Origin: Flavobacterium frigoritolerans
GTDB taxonomy: Bacteria; Bacteroidota; Bacteroidia; Flavobacteriales; Flavobacteriaceae
DNA: 64,000 bases
Direction of reading: 5' to 3'
NCBI RefSeq assembly: GCF_025847275.1
Contig: NZ_JAOZEV010000017.1
Span: forward strand, 1-64,000
The notes beneath the pieces were generated by a model. The model was not told where the DNA came from, did not search any database, and worked only from the letters and a program-made list of their open reading frames with translations. The number at the start of each line of letters is the position of its first letter. The first letter of the stretch is position 1. The position numbers and the translations under genes are program-made. This document shows, piece after piece, positions 1-8,576 of this stretch.

Positions 1-21
1 GGTTTCTGTATCGATTTCCAT
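1..21 (-). CDS. possible 5' end of a leftward gene cut by the window edge
   Basis: An ATG on the minus strand (complement of 19-21) opens a frame that runs off the left edge after seven codons (MEIDTET). It lies in the same direction as nagA. Seven codons are too few to identify a product or even to prove that this is a gene. Confidence 0.25.
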
Positions 22-50
22 TTTTGGTTTATTTGAGTTGGTTATTTATT

Positions 51-80
51 AGCACGCAGGTTTAAACAGATCTTACTTTT
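51..80. repeat. fragment of the CACGCAG intergenic repeat family
   Basis: The stretch begins AGCACGCAGGTTTAAACAGA and matches the start of the sequence at 6311-6346 (AGCACGCAGATGACCTAGAT, then TTAAACAGAT). It is one arm only. Full hairpin members of related sequence lie at 25414-25511 and 25622-25679. Confidence 0.5.
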
Positions 81-150
81 ATCTATTTTATGGTATTGCG
101 TTAAGAAGTTAGTTTAAGTTAAATTTCTTATTGATAATTCTTTTAAAGAT

Positions 151-207
151 GCAAAAAACACAGAGTTAATTTTCAGGGGAAACTTTTTTATGACTCTGTG
201 TTTTTGC
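151..207 (-). terminator. hairpin terminator downstream of nagA
   Basis: GCAAAAAACACAGAGT at 151-166 pairs with ACTCTGTGTTTTTGC at 193-207, with one bulged A. On the minus strand the second arm ends in a T run. It lies 46 bp past the nagA stop and would end the sialic acid transcript. Confidence 0.6.
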
Positions 208-253
208 TTATGATTTTAGAAATGAAGAATAAAGAATATCTTAGGGTTATGGT

Positions 254-1378
254 TTAAATAGTATTAAAATTTAATGTTTCTATCATTGATAAATCAGCAT
301 TGAATTTGACAAAACTTGCAGGATATCCAGTTTTTATTTTACCTAGTTTGTTTTCCATACCAATGGCACTTGCTACATGGCTAGTAGCCATTTTTATGGC
401 TTCATCTGCAGATACGTTTAAATGGTTGTAGGCATTTTGTACAGCTTCCTGCATTGAGATTGTTGCGCCAGCGAGATTGCCATCATTGTTTCTATAAAAA
501 CCATTTTCTAGATGTGCATCAAAATTATCCCATTTAAAATTGGAAACTTTTCGTCCTAAAAATGTAGCATCACTAATTAAGAAAAATTTATTTTGTTTTA
601 GTTTGTAAGCCAATTTTGCTGCAGCATAATCACAATGTGCACCATCCAAGATTACTGGAGCATATACATTTTCGTTTTCAAGAGTTGCTCCAACTAAACC
701 AGGTTCGCGGTGACCAAATTGTGTCATAGCGTTGAACAAATGAGTTACAAGTTTTATGCCTTTCGAAAAATAAACTTGCGCTTCTTTGTGAGTAATTGTT
801 GAATGTCCTATCGAAATCACAATGCCACTTTCTAACAGCATATTTAGTTGTTCATCGGTAAAACATTCTGGGGCAATCGTGATTACTTTTATAATATCTT
901 TTCCAAGGCGTATAATTTCTTCAAGCTCTGTATTAGTTGGTTTTCGGACTTGGTCAATACTATGAGCACCACGTTTTAAAGGATTTAAAAATGGTCCTTC
1001 AAGATGCATTCCGATTACACCATTATTATGTTTTTGTTTGTAATTACGAACAGCTTCGATCCCTTGTAGAATGGTTTCATTAGATGAAGATATCAAACAA
1101 GGGAGCACATGAGTTGTTCCATATTTTAGACTTGAATCGTATATATCCTGTATTGTTTCTTCGGTAGGGGTTTGACTAAAATAATGTTTTTCTCCTCCAT
1201 TTATTTGAATATCGATAAATCCTGCTGCAATGTGGTTTCCTTGTAAATCAATCGTTTCAATATCATTTGGAATTTCTTTTTGAACCGAAATTATAGTTCC
1301 ATTTTCGATAATAATAACACCGTTATTAATTATTTCTTCACCAGTATGTACAGTGGTATTGATAATGGCTTGTTTCAT
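254..1378 (-). CDS. nagA: N-acetylglucosamine-6-phosphate deacetylase
   Basis: Cytoplasmic amidohydrolase (EC 3.5.1.25) that converts GlcNAc-6-phosphate to glucosamine-6-phosphate and acetate. The 374-residue protein has the usual family length. Recognisable metal and substrate motifs are HLEGPFLNP near residue 124, GHS near 190, HLFNAM near 214, DGAHCD near 244 and SDAT near 268. It is the last gene of the leftward sialic acid locus, only 10 bp after the sialidase stop, so the two are probably co-transcribed. The position fits the Bacteroides-type route, where ManNAc is epimerised to GlcNAc and phosphorylated before deacetylation. The GlcNAc kinase and the NagB deaminase needed before and after this step are not visible in the window. 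No oddities seen. Confidence 0.93.
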   Translation of the reverse strand: MKQAIINTTVHTGEEIINNGVIIIENGTIISVQKEIPNDIETIDLQGNHIAAGFIDIQINGGEKHYFSQTPTEETIQDIYDSSLKYGTTHVLPCLISSSNETILQGIEAVRNYKQKHNNGVIGMHLEGPFLNPLKRGAHSIDQVRKPTNTELEEIIRLGKDIIKVITIAPECFTDEQLNMLLESGIVISIGHSTITHKEAQVYFSKGIKLVTHLFNAMTQFGHREPGLVGATLENENVYAPVILDGAHCDYAAAKLAYKLKQNKFFLISDATFLGRKVSNFKWDNFDAHLENGFYRNNDGNLAGATISMQEAVQNAYNHLNVSADEAIKMATSHVASAIGMENKLGKIKTGYPASFVKFNADLSMIETLNFNTI

Positions 1379-1388
1379 TTTTATAATT

Positions 1389-4300
1389 TTATTTCTTTAT
1401 AATTTTACTACTAATAGATGAATTAGCATCATTTGCTTTTAAAATATAAATCCCTTGTGCTTGATTTCCAAATGAAAATGTAATTTCTGTATTGTTGGGT
1501 TTTATAGTTTCAGTATGTATAATTTTACCCGATAAATCGAATATTTTAACACTTACTGTTCCCTTCGCATTGTTACTTTTAATTTTTACTAAATCATCTA
1601 TTGGATTTGGCTCTAAAGTAATACTAAATTTTTGGTCTTTAGCTGGAGTTTTTCCTGTTTCTATACCCAGCGAAGGATTATCTGCAGGAAGATATGTATC
1701 TGCTCCGTTTGTTAACCAGTTAAGACTGAAACGTACAAAGTACATTTGGTATGTTGAGTTTTCTCCGTTTTCATAATAAATACCAATTGTACCGTCTTGC
1801 AATATGGTTAAACTTGAATATGCTGAGGCTCCTGAAAAAATAGTTTTAGGTGCTCCCCAAGTCGTTCCTTCATCGGTACTTAGTTGTACACTAACATTTT
1901 TGCGGCTTCCTGCAAAAGGAATAGAATGCAATAAACGATTTTTATCATACCCATCTAAGGTAGAAGTATAGCGTATAAAATCGCCATCGCAATTAGGATC
2001 TGTTATACTCGTTTGGTTGTATGCTGTTCCCCAAGTTGCGCCTTTGTTTGTAGAAATGTTAAATCGGCGTGTTCCCGAATTACGAATACTTATCATGATA
2101 TTACCATTGTTTAATTCTACGACTTTGGCTTCATCTCCATCTAGTTCGGCTCTTCCTGTAGATGCTGACCATGTAACTCCGTGATCAGCACTAGTAATCA
2201 TATAATTATTAATACGTTCAATTCCTGACACATCTTCTCTTACAGCAATTGCAGCAACAATTTTTCCGTCACGCAATTGGTGTGCTCTTCCAGAGGCAAC
2301 AAATAATCCTTTCCAGTTAGGATTTGGACCATAAATTTGATTGGTAATATCTACAGGTGCTCCCCAAGTTATTCCGTTATCAGTACTGTGAATTACTAAA
2401 ACTTTTGCTGGTGTTGCATTTGTTGATGCAAAAAAGCCTTTTTCGGCGGAAACGATACATATTAATTCGCCAGTAGTTTTATCCAAAACTAATGCTGCAT
2501 CCCCCGCTCCGGTTGGGGCTCCAAAATTGGCTATAGTTAATGGTGCCGACCAAGTTTTTCCGTTATCAGTACTACGACGTACGACTGGGTCAATTTTGGC
2601 AGCCAAATCTCCTGCGTGATTCCATCTTTTATCTGTAACGGTTACAAGTGAACCATCGGCAGCAGTTACAATTGCTGGAATACGATAGTTAGATGAACCG
2701 GCATCTCCGGGTGTAAATAAAAGTGTATTAGCTAATAAGATCACGCGATTACCTGCAATTGTATTAGTCACAGTAGTGTAAGTAATGTTATTAGCAATGA
2801 TAGATTCGCAAGTAGCATCTAATATGTTTCCTTCGGTTGCATTGGCTGCAACATCGTATGCTATCCAGAAATAATTATCGCCAGATAGTAATGCCTGCGA
2901 TCCATTAACAACCAGATTGCCATTTGCAGGAGCAATAGTTCCAAATAATGTAGCTGTTGCAGGGTTAAAAAGTGCGTTTGCTCCACTAGTATAAATCTTG
3001 ATATTGGTAACATCGGCAGTATTGGTTGTTCCCGCCATTGTAAATTTTAGAGTATTTACTGTAAGCGGATTAAGTGCGCCAGTGGCAGATACCTTTACTG
3101 CAATGATTCGTTGGTTAACATCTCCTAAACCTGTTGGTAATTCGGTTTGCACTAAGGATACTGAATTGATATGCATTTCGTTTGTTTGAGCAATTACCGC
3201 AGCTCCATTATTTAATGTACCAGGATGGTTATGACCTGAAATATCGGGAACTGTTACTCCATTTATATTTTCAAAATCCCATGCAGCAATTAAGTTAGTC
3301 TCTGTTCCTGTTATAATAGTTGTTTTATCAGTAAGAACTTCTGTGGCTGTCATTGCCTTGTTCCAAAAGCGAATATCATCTAATTGTGCATTCATATACG
3401 ATGCAAAATTACTGACAGTCCCGAATAATAAATCTCCTGTATTAGTTACTGTGCTTGTACCTCCTATATTTGCTGTTATTTTGGTTTGTTGTAAAACACC
3501 ATCTACATAAATTTTACAACTTGTTGTAGCAACATCAATAACCATTGCTAAATGATGCCAAACATTATCGGATATATTTGATGTACCATAAGGAGGCCCT
3601 GCAGCTCCTGTACTTGTGGTTAAATTAACTCCAAATTGTCCGCCACTTGCAGATGAGTTATTGATAAATTCATATCCTATTCCGGCGCCATTAGGTCGTT
3701 TACTCATAATTCGCTTAGCAGAATCTCCTGTTTTTATCTTGCACGTTACAGTCAAACTTTGCCCTGCTATGATATTAAAATCACTATGATTAGCTACCGA
3801 CATATAATCGTTTATTCCATCTAATGTAAGCACCATCGGAAAAGCGTTGGAAGTTGTTGGAGATCCAAAAAGAGTTCCTGTATGGTTGTTTCCAGAAACA
3901 TCGGGAACAGAGTTGCCAGTTATGTTTTCAAAATTCCACGCTGCAAGAAGATCAGTTGTAGGTGTATTAATAATTGCAGACATATCTGTTTGTAGTTCTG
4001 TAGCTGTCATAGCTTTATTCCAAACACGAATGTTATCTATTTGCCCAGCCCATTTGTAGCTATTTCCAGTATCAGATGTAGCACCTACAACAAAGTTTAA
4101 GACGTTAGAAAAATCGGAAGTAACAGAGGTGAATGTTTTGGCTGTATTTGCTAAAACACCATCTATATAACCATAAACGGTTCTATTGCTTGAAGCATCT
4201 ATTACCATAGCGATATGATGCCAAGTACCATCGGCAATAGAGTTTGGTGAATATCCAGCGGTGCTAATATTAGCAGGCGTTCCTGTGCCGCTTATATTCA

Positions 4301-4589
4301 TTGCAAACTTACCAGCATTTGCACCATTCCCTGTCCATAGTTCATAGCCGTTGCCAGTTGACCCATTTCTTTTGGCAAAAATGCGGGGTGTTCCTGTTGT
4401 CATTGTTGTTTTTATCCAACAGGTAATTGTTTTATTTTGACCTGAGCCAAAGTCTAAATCAGCATGATCTGCTACCGTCATATAAGTAGAAATTCCATCG
4501 AGGTTTAAAACCTTACCATTTTGTGCTTTTATACTTATGCAGTATAAACATATAAAACACGAACAAAAAAAGAGTAATAAATTTTTCAT
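1389..4589 (-). CDS. secreted exo-sialidase with two LamG-like domains and a type IX sorting domain
   Basis: Neuraminidase (GH33 type) that frees terminal sialic acid from host glycans outside the cell. The 1066 residues read as a signal peptide (1-22), two concanavalin/LamG-like domains (about 25-240 and 255-460, each ending in an AAWNFENI/AAWDFENI-type segment), a linker beta-domain, then the propeller. The propeller starts with the FRIP-type motif NYRIPAI near 636 and carries five Asp boxes (STDNGKTW, STDNGITW, SADHGVTW, STNKGATW, STDEGTTW). The last 80 residues (from about 985, LEPNPIDDLVKI to SSKIIKK) form a type IX secretion C-terminal sorting domain, so the enzyme should be exported across the outer membrane. 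The two LamG-like domains probably bind glycans and make it longer than simple nanH products. Sialidase identity is firm; glycan linkage preference cannot be read. Confidence 0.93.
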   Translation of the reverse strand: MKNLLLFFCSCFICLYCISIKAQNGKVLNLDGISTYMTVADHADLDFGSGQNKTITCWIKTTMTTGTPRIFAKRNGSTGNGYELWTGNGANAGKFAMNISGTGTPANISTAGYSPNSIADGTWHHIAMVIDASSNRTVYGYIDGVLANTAKTFTSVTSDFSNVLNFVVGATSDTGNSYKWAGQIDNIRVWNKAMTATELQTDMSAIINTPTTDLLAAWNFENITGNSVPDVSGNNHTGTLFGSPTTSNAFPMVLTLDGINDYMSVANHSDFNIIAGQSLTVTCKIKTGDSAKRIMSKRPNGAGIGYEFINNSSASGGQFGVNLTTSTGAAGPPYGTSNISDNVWHHLAMVIDVATTSCKIYVDGVLQQTKITANIGGTSTVTNTGDLLFGTVSNFASYMNAQLDDIRFWNKAMTATEVLTDKTTIITGTETNLIAAWDFENINGVTVPDISGHNHPGTLNNGAAVIAQTNEMHINSVSLVQTELPTGLGDVNQRIIAVKVSATGALNPLTVNTLKFTMAGTTNTADVTNIKIYTSGANALFNPATATLFGTIAPANGNLVVNGSQALLSGDNYFWIAYDVAANATEGNILDATCESIIANNITYTTVTNTIAGNRVILLANTLLFTPGDAGSSNYRIPAIVTAADGSLVTVTDKRWNHAGDLAAKIDPVVRRSTDNGKTWSAPLTIANFGAPTGAGDAALVLDKTTGELICIVSAEKGFFASTNATPAKVLVIHSTDNGITWGAPVDITNQIYGPNPNWKGLFVASGRAHQLRDGKIVAAIAVREDVSGIERINNYMITSADHGVTWSASTGRAELDGDEAKVVELNNGNIMISIRNSGTRRFNISTNKGATWGTAYNQTSITDPNCDGDFIRYTSTLDGYDKNRLLHSIPFAGSRKNVSVQLSTDEGTTWGAPKTIFSGASAYSSLTILQDGTIGIYYENGENSTYQMYFVRFSLNWLTNGADTYLPADNPSLGIETGKTPAKDQKFSITLEPNPIDDLVKIKSNNAKGTVSVKIFDLSGKIIHTETIKPNNTEITFSFGNQAQGIYILKANDANSSISSKIIKK

Positions 4590-4707
4590 AGTTTTTAATA
4601 TTTGGTTAAAATTGGTTAGTTAAGCGTAAGGTTTTAATCTCGAATAACTTGATGGAGTACTGCTCATTTGAGAAGTCAGGTTAATCTGACGGGGTGAAAA
4701 AATAGTA

Positions 4708-4846
4708 AACACATAGGAACATAGATTTAAAGTCGAAGTTTTAGTTATTTTTTTTTTGAAATCATGACTTTTTGTATAGTTCAACGTGGTTTATTTTGAG
4801 TGGAACGTCTTTTTTTTATTCTAAAAACTATGTTCCTATGTGTTAA
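4708..4846. repeat. intergenic palindromic repeat, CACATAG family, GG/CC variant
   Basis: The left arm AACACATAGGAACATAG (4708-4724) and the right arm CTATGTTCCTATGTGTT are exact reverse complements about 105 bp apart. Other copies have AAACATAG / CTATGTTT instead, so the same position differs in both arms here and pairing is kept. It fills the gap between the epimerase and sialidase genes. Confidence 0.75.
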
Positions 4847-4871
4847 AATTGTTTAGCCCTAATGAGTTCAG

Positions 4872-6059
4872 TTAGTTTTTTTCTAAGTATTCGTTGAGTA
4901 TTTGTGTACAATACCATTCTTGGCGCGGTAAATGAAAAGGTCCTTTAAAAAGGTTTCCTTTAGCAGTCTGAGCAATGCTTCCGTCTCTGTGTAAGTACCC
5001 AAACCATTCTCCGTTTTCTTTATCATGGAATTTACTGTAGGCATATTCATGAATCATTTTATGCCATTTAGCATATTTTTCATCACCGGTCATTGTATAA
5101 GCTAGAAGGGTAGCTATGATAACTTCATTATGAGGCCACCAGAATTTCATGTCTTGCCAATATTCTTGAACGGGTTGACCATATACATCACAGAAATATA
5201 AAATTCCTCCATGTTCTTTATCCCAACCACGTTCCCACATATAATCAAGCATTTTACAACCTAATGCTATTAAATGCGGATCATTATTTCGGTATTTTGC
5301 TTCGTGTAGTATGAACCAAGCCCCTTCAATAGCATGTCCAGGATTTAAGGTACGGCCATCGATATGGTCTATTATAGATCCGTCTGGAGCCACTTGTTCC
5401 ATGACGCATTTTATATCGTCTTTTACAAAATCACGCTCGATTTCGGCAATCCATTTGCTAATCCATTCGTCACAACGAGGGTCTCCAATGGTTTCTCTTA
5501 GTTGTTGTGCTGTATTAATCATAATCATTGGTGAACCAATTCCTTTTGATGGGCGAACGGAAGTATATTTAGGTTCTAATAAACCAGGAGTGGTCGAATA
5601 TTTTATACATTCTCCAAATAAGGAGCGTGCCATCTCAGCAATTGCTTCGTCTTTGCTAGCTTTTGCATAAGCGCTCATGGCAATTACAGCAAATGTTTCT
5701 GAAAAATAATAACGACGTTTTCTAATCGGATTTCCATCTCTGGTTACATGAAAGAACATTCTTCCATCGGTATCGAAGCAATATTTGTTTAAGAAATCAA
5801 TACCCGATTTAGCTCCTTCCAGCCATTCTTGTTTTGGTTCAACCGTATTGTAAAGGGTAGCAAGCAGCCAGGCAGTCCGCCCTTGAAACCATACTGATTT
5901 ATCATCATCGATTAAATCGCCGTTTTTATCACGCATTAATAAATACCCTCCGTATTTGGTGTCTATCGAATGAGGGAACCAAAATGGTATCGTATCATTT
6001 AGTAATTGGTTCTGATAGAAATCTTTTAAGTTTATTAAATCAGTTTTTGAATAGCTCAT
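4872..6059 (-). CDS. N-acylglucosamine 2-epimerase (ManNAc to GlcNAc)
   Basis: AGE/RnBP-family epimerase that interconverts N-acetylmannosamine and N-acetylglucosamine in the cytoplasm. At 395 residues it matches the family's (alpha/alpha)6-barrel length. Family motifs are visible: WFQGRTAWL near 57, YYFSETFAV near 120, LNPGHAIEGAWF near 235 with a conserved His, WWPHNEVI near 310 and GPFHLPRQEWYC near the C-terminus with the other conserved His. It sits between the sialidase and the esterase in the sialic acid locus, as in the NanLET-type pathway of Bacteroides, where it replaces the NanK/NanE phosphate route. That order of steps is inferred from the neighbours. Flanking gaps of about 290 bp hold palindromic repeats, so its transcription may be partly uncoupled. 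Confidence 0.9.
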   Translation of the reverse strand: MSYSKTDLINLKDFYQNQLLNDTIPFWFPHSIDTKYGGYLLMRDKNGDLIDDDKSVWFQGRTAWLLATLYNTVEPKQEWLEGAKSGIDFLNKYCFDTDGRMFFHVTRDGNPIRKRRYYFSETFAVIAMSAYAKASKDEAIAEMARSLFGECIKYSTTPGLLEPKYTSVRPSKGIGSPMIMINTAQQLRETIGDPRCDEWISKWIAEIERDFVKDDIKCVMEQVAPDGSIIDHIDGRTLNPGHAIEGAWFILHEAKYRNNDPHLIALGCKMLDYMWERGWDKEHGGILYFCDVYGQPVQEYWQDMKFWWPHNEVIIATLLAYTMTGDEKYAKWHKMIHEYAYSKFHDKENGEWFGYLHRDGSIAQTAKGNLFKGPFHLPRQEWYCTQILNEYLEKN

Positions 6060-6160
6060 TTTATATATGTTTTATACTTCGTGATTTTATGTTCACTCAG
6101 TGTTGATTTCGTATTAATTTTTATTTTATTGATGTTTTTGTGCGTATTTAATTTTTGTTT

Positions 6161-6302
6161 TTAACACATAGAAACATAGCTTTTTGTCAATAGTTAAGTA
6201 GGCATTTCACTTAGAATAAAATCTCAAGACTATGTGAAAAAATTAGGGTTTTCTAAAATTTTCTTCAATCTGTAATTTTTAAATCTATGTTTCTATGTGG
6301 TT
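6161..6302. repeat. intergenic palindromic repeat, CACATAG family
   Basis: TTAACACATAGAAACATAG at the left and AATCTATGTTTCTATGTGG at the right form the arms of a long imperfect palindrome, with an internal ACTATGTGAAA. The position is the gap between the esterase and epimerase genes. It matches copies at 4708, 29586, 31006 and 39490. Confidence 0.7.
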
Positions 6303-6310
6303 ATTTTTTT

Positions 6311-6346
6311 AGCACGCAGATGACCTAGATTTAAACAGATTTCAAT
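6311..6346. repeat. fragment of the CACGCAG intergenic repeat family
   Basis: AGCACGCAGATGACCTAGAT followed by TTAAACAGATT abuts the CACATAG repeat at 6161-6302 and reaches almost to the esterase stop codon. It matches 51-80 closely. Only one arm is present. Confidence 0.5.
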
Positions 6347-6353
6347 TCGTGTT

Positions 6354-8447
6354 TTATTTTTCTAGTTTTAATTTAAAAGTAGAACACGGTAAGTTGGCTT
6401 CGTTTACCAAATTGGCTGTCGTATATGGTTTCCATGCATATAAAATTGTTTTTATCTTTTCGTTTTTTGGAATATCAATTAAGATTTGATTTTCACTAAT
6501 TGTTGCTTTACTCTCGATGCGAATTCCTTTTTCGGTTACTAATTCAAAACCTAGTACTTCATTTTTATTTGCTGTAGCTAGTTGTTTTGTATTTGTAAAA
6601 GAAATTGCGATTACATTTCCTTTTTGAATTGCTTTTAAAGGTGATGGTCCATTTGCAGTTACAGGTTTTTCGTAGGTATTACGTAAGGCTAAAAGTGCCA
6701 AACGATCTGCAATTTGTTTTTTCTTGATAGGATGAACATTGGTAGAATCTCCATAATCCATGCTAATTGCCATACCGCTATTTGGGATTTCTTTTTGTAT
6801 TTTGTTTTGCATATCTCTAAACGATGGCCATGTTGGACGATCGATACTCGATAATTGCACGTAATAAAAGGGTAGGGCAGTTCCCCATGCTTTGCGCAAA
6901 CTATGTACTAATGTTGGCAGTAAATGTTGGTATAATTCAACATTGTGGGCGTTGCTTTCTCCTTGATACCAAAGAATTCCTTTTATCGGGAATTGGGTAA
7001 ATTGAGTTACGCCTGCTTCATAATTATAAGAAGGATCGTAAGGGTGTCGTTGTTTCGGGTTTGTGGCATTTTTTAAGTTTACATCGGCACGAGATCTAAC
7101 CCACGGCATGATAAAATCAGATTTGCGCCAATTGGTCAATACATCGACTACTTTATCATCATGTTCTAAGGTATATCGGTCTATCCAGGATTCTATAGGA
7201 GATCCGCCTACTGCAACTTGTATTAATCCTATTGGTATGTTTTCTTCGCGAATGATATGTTGCCCAAAATAATAGGCTATTGCCGAAAAATCTTTGGCAC
7301 TAATAGAATCACTTATTGCCCATTTTCCTGAGAAGTATTTTAATTGATTGGTCTTTGCCAAAGTGGTAGAATCCCAAGCAATATCATCGGTTTCCTGAAT
7401 CACTTTGAAGTTGAGTAAACGAAGGCTTGTATTGCTGATGGCGTTTTTAACTTCGGCAGTTCCATTTTCAGATTTTTGCAGCGGGAATGCCATATTTGAT
7501 TGTCCAGAGCAAAACCAAACATCGCCAATTAGTATATTTTTTAGAACTAAATATTTCCCATTAGAAGAGACATTTATTTGATGTGTTCCTCCAGATTTCA
7601 TAGCAGGAAAAGAAGCTTTCCATTTTCCGTATAGGTTGGTTGTAACAACTTCTTTATGATTGTTTAAAGTTATTTCTACTTTGTCGCCACCATTGGCATT
7701 GCCATAAATTGCTATCGGCTGGTTGCGTTGCAATACCATATTATCTGTAAAAATGGGTGCCAATTGTAATCCTCCAAAATCTTGAGTTATATTTCCATAA
7801 ACGGTTTGTGCCAGAATCGTCGCTCCTTCTGTTGTGGGATGTAAAGCATCTGGGAATAGGTCGGGACGATTGTATAAATTTTCGTGAAGGTCGATTAGGT
7901 TTACTTTATTAGCAATGGCAATTTCTTCAATATGTTCCTGTATTTGCCAAAACCAATCTCTGGTTCCCGATTTAAAACGTTTATGCTCATTAAATATCGG
8001 AGTCATCCGACAGATGTATAATTTTACATTTGGATTTTGTTTTTTTAAAGTATCTAATAGCCAAGAATAATCGGCATCAAAATCTTCTTTATAATTAGGC
8101 CAATTTCTAGGATCGGTATCATTTAATCCCAAATGAATAATTGCAATATCTGGGCTATATGCTATTGCCTGAGCACATGCTGCCGTTTTATAATAAGGTG
8201 TACTTCCTTTCTTTAAAAGGGTTGCTCCGCTATGCCCAAAGTTTTTTACCTCATATTTATTTCCCATCAAAACCTGAAGTTGCGACGGATAGGACTCGGT
8301 TGTAGCATTGGTTAAGAGATAACCTGCCGTTACTGAATCGCCAATACATGCAATTTTTTTTATTGCTTGTTGTGCAACAATTTCAAGATTTGAAAGCATT
8401 GAAATTAAAAGCAGGTATAAAAATAAATATCGTTTTTTTGTACTCAT
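6354..8447 (-). CDS. two-domain SGNH / sialate O-acetylesterase
   Basis: Predicted exported esterase that removes O-acetyl groups from sialic acids so that the lyase and transporter can use them. The 697 residues start with a signal peptide (to about 25, ending IVAQQ), then a GDSL/SGNH domain with GDSVTAGY near 36, GLND near 107 and DALHP near 200. A second unit follows, typical of bacterial sialate O-acetylesterases (SASA family): GDVWFCSGQSNM near 309 carries the nucleophile Ser and GILWYQGESN near 494 another family block. Two esterase domains in one chain resemble NanS-type proteins of Bacteroidetes. It lies between the transporter and the epimerase. Exact position specificity (O-9, O-4) cannot be inferred. 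Confidence 0.88.
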   Translation of the reverse strand: MSTKKRYLFLYLLLISMLSNLEIVAQQAIKKIACIGDSVTAGYLLTNATTESYPSQLQVLMGNKYEVKNFGHSGATLLKKGSTPYYKTAACAQAIAYSPDIAIIHLGLNDTDPRNWPNYKEDFDADYSWLLDTLKKQNPNVKLYICRMTPIFNEHKRFKSGTRDWFWQIQEHIEEIAIANKVNLIDLHENLYNRPDLFPDALHPTTEGATILAQTVYGNITQDFGGLQLAPIFTDNMVLQRNQPIAIYGNANGGDKVEITLNNHKEVVTTNLYGKWKASFPAMKSGGTHQINVSSNGKYLVLKNILIGDVWFCSGQSNMAFPLQKSENGTAEVKNAISNTSLRLLNFKVIQETDDIAWDSTTLAKTNQLKYFSGKWAISDSISAKDFSAIAYYFGQHIIREENIPIGLIQVAVGGSPIESWIDRYTLEHDDKVVDVLTNWRKSDFIMPWVRSRADVNLKNATNPKQRHPYDPSYNYEAGVTQFTQFPIKGILWYQGESNAHNVELYQHLLPTLVHSLRKAWGTALPFYYVQLSSIDRPTWPSFRDMQNKIQKEIPNSGMAISMDYGDSTNVHPIKKKQIADRLALLALRNTYEKPVTANGPSPLKAIQKGNVIAISFTNTKQLATANKNEVLGFELVTEKGIRIESKATISENQILIDIPKNEKIKTILYAWKPYTTANLVNEANLPCSTFKLKLEK

Positions 8448-8480
8448 TTTTTCTTAGATATTTTTTAAAATAATGCTTAG

Positions 8481-8520
8481 TATAAGCTGGGCAGAACGCA
8501 AGGCTCCGCCCTAGCTTATA
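8481..8520 (-). terminator. intergenic hairpin after the MFS transporter gene
   Basis: TATAAGCT-GGGC pairs with GCCC-TAGCTTATA (8481-8520) around a 15-nt GC-richer loop. It lies 57 bp downstream of the transporter stop. On the minus strand it is followed by a modest T-rich stretch, so attenuation rather than full termination is possible. Confidence 0.45.
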
Positions 8521-8576
8521 AAAAACAAAAGCCAACTAATTATTTTAAACTTAAAAAAGGGGTGAACTAATTAATG

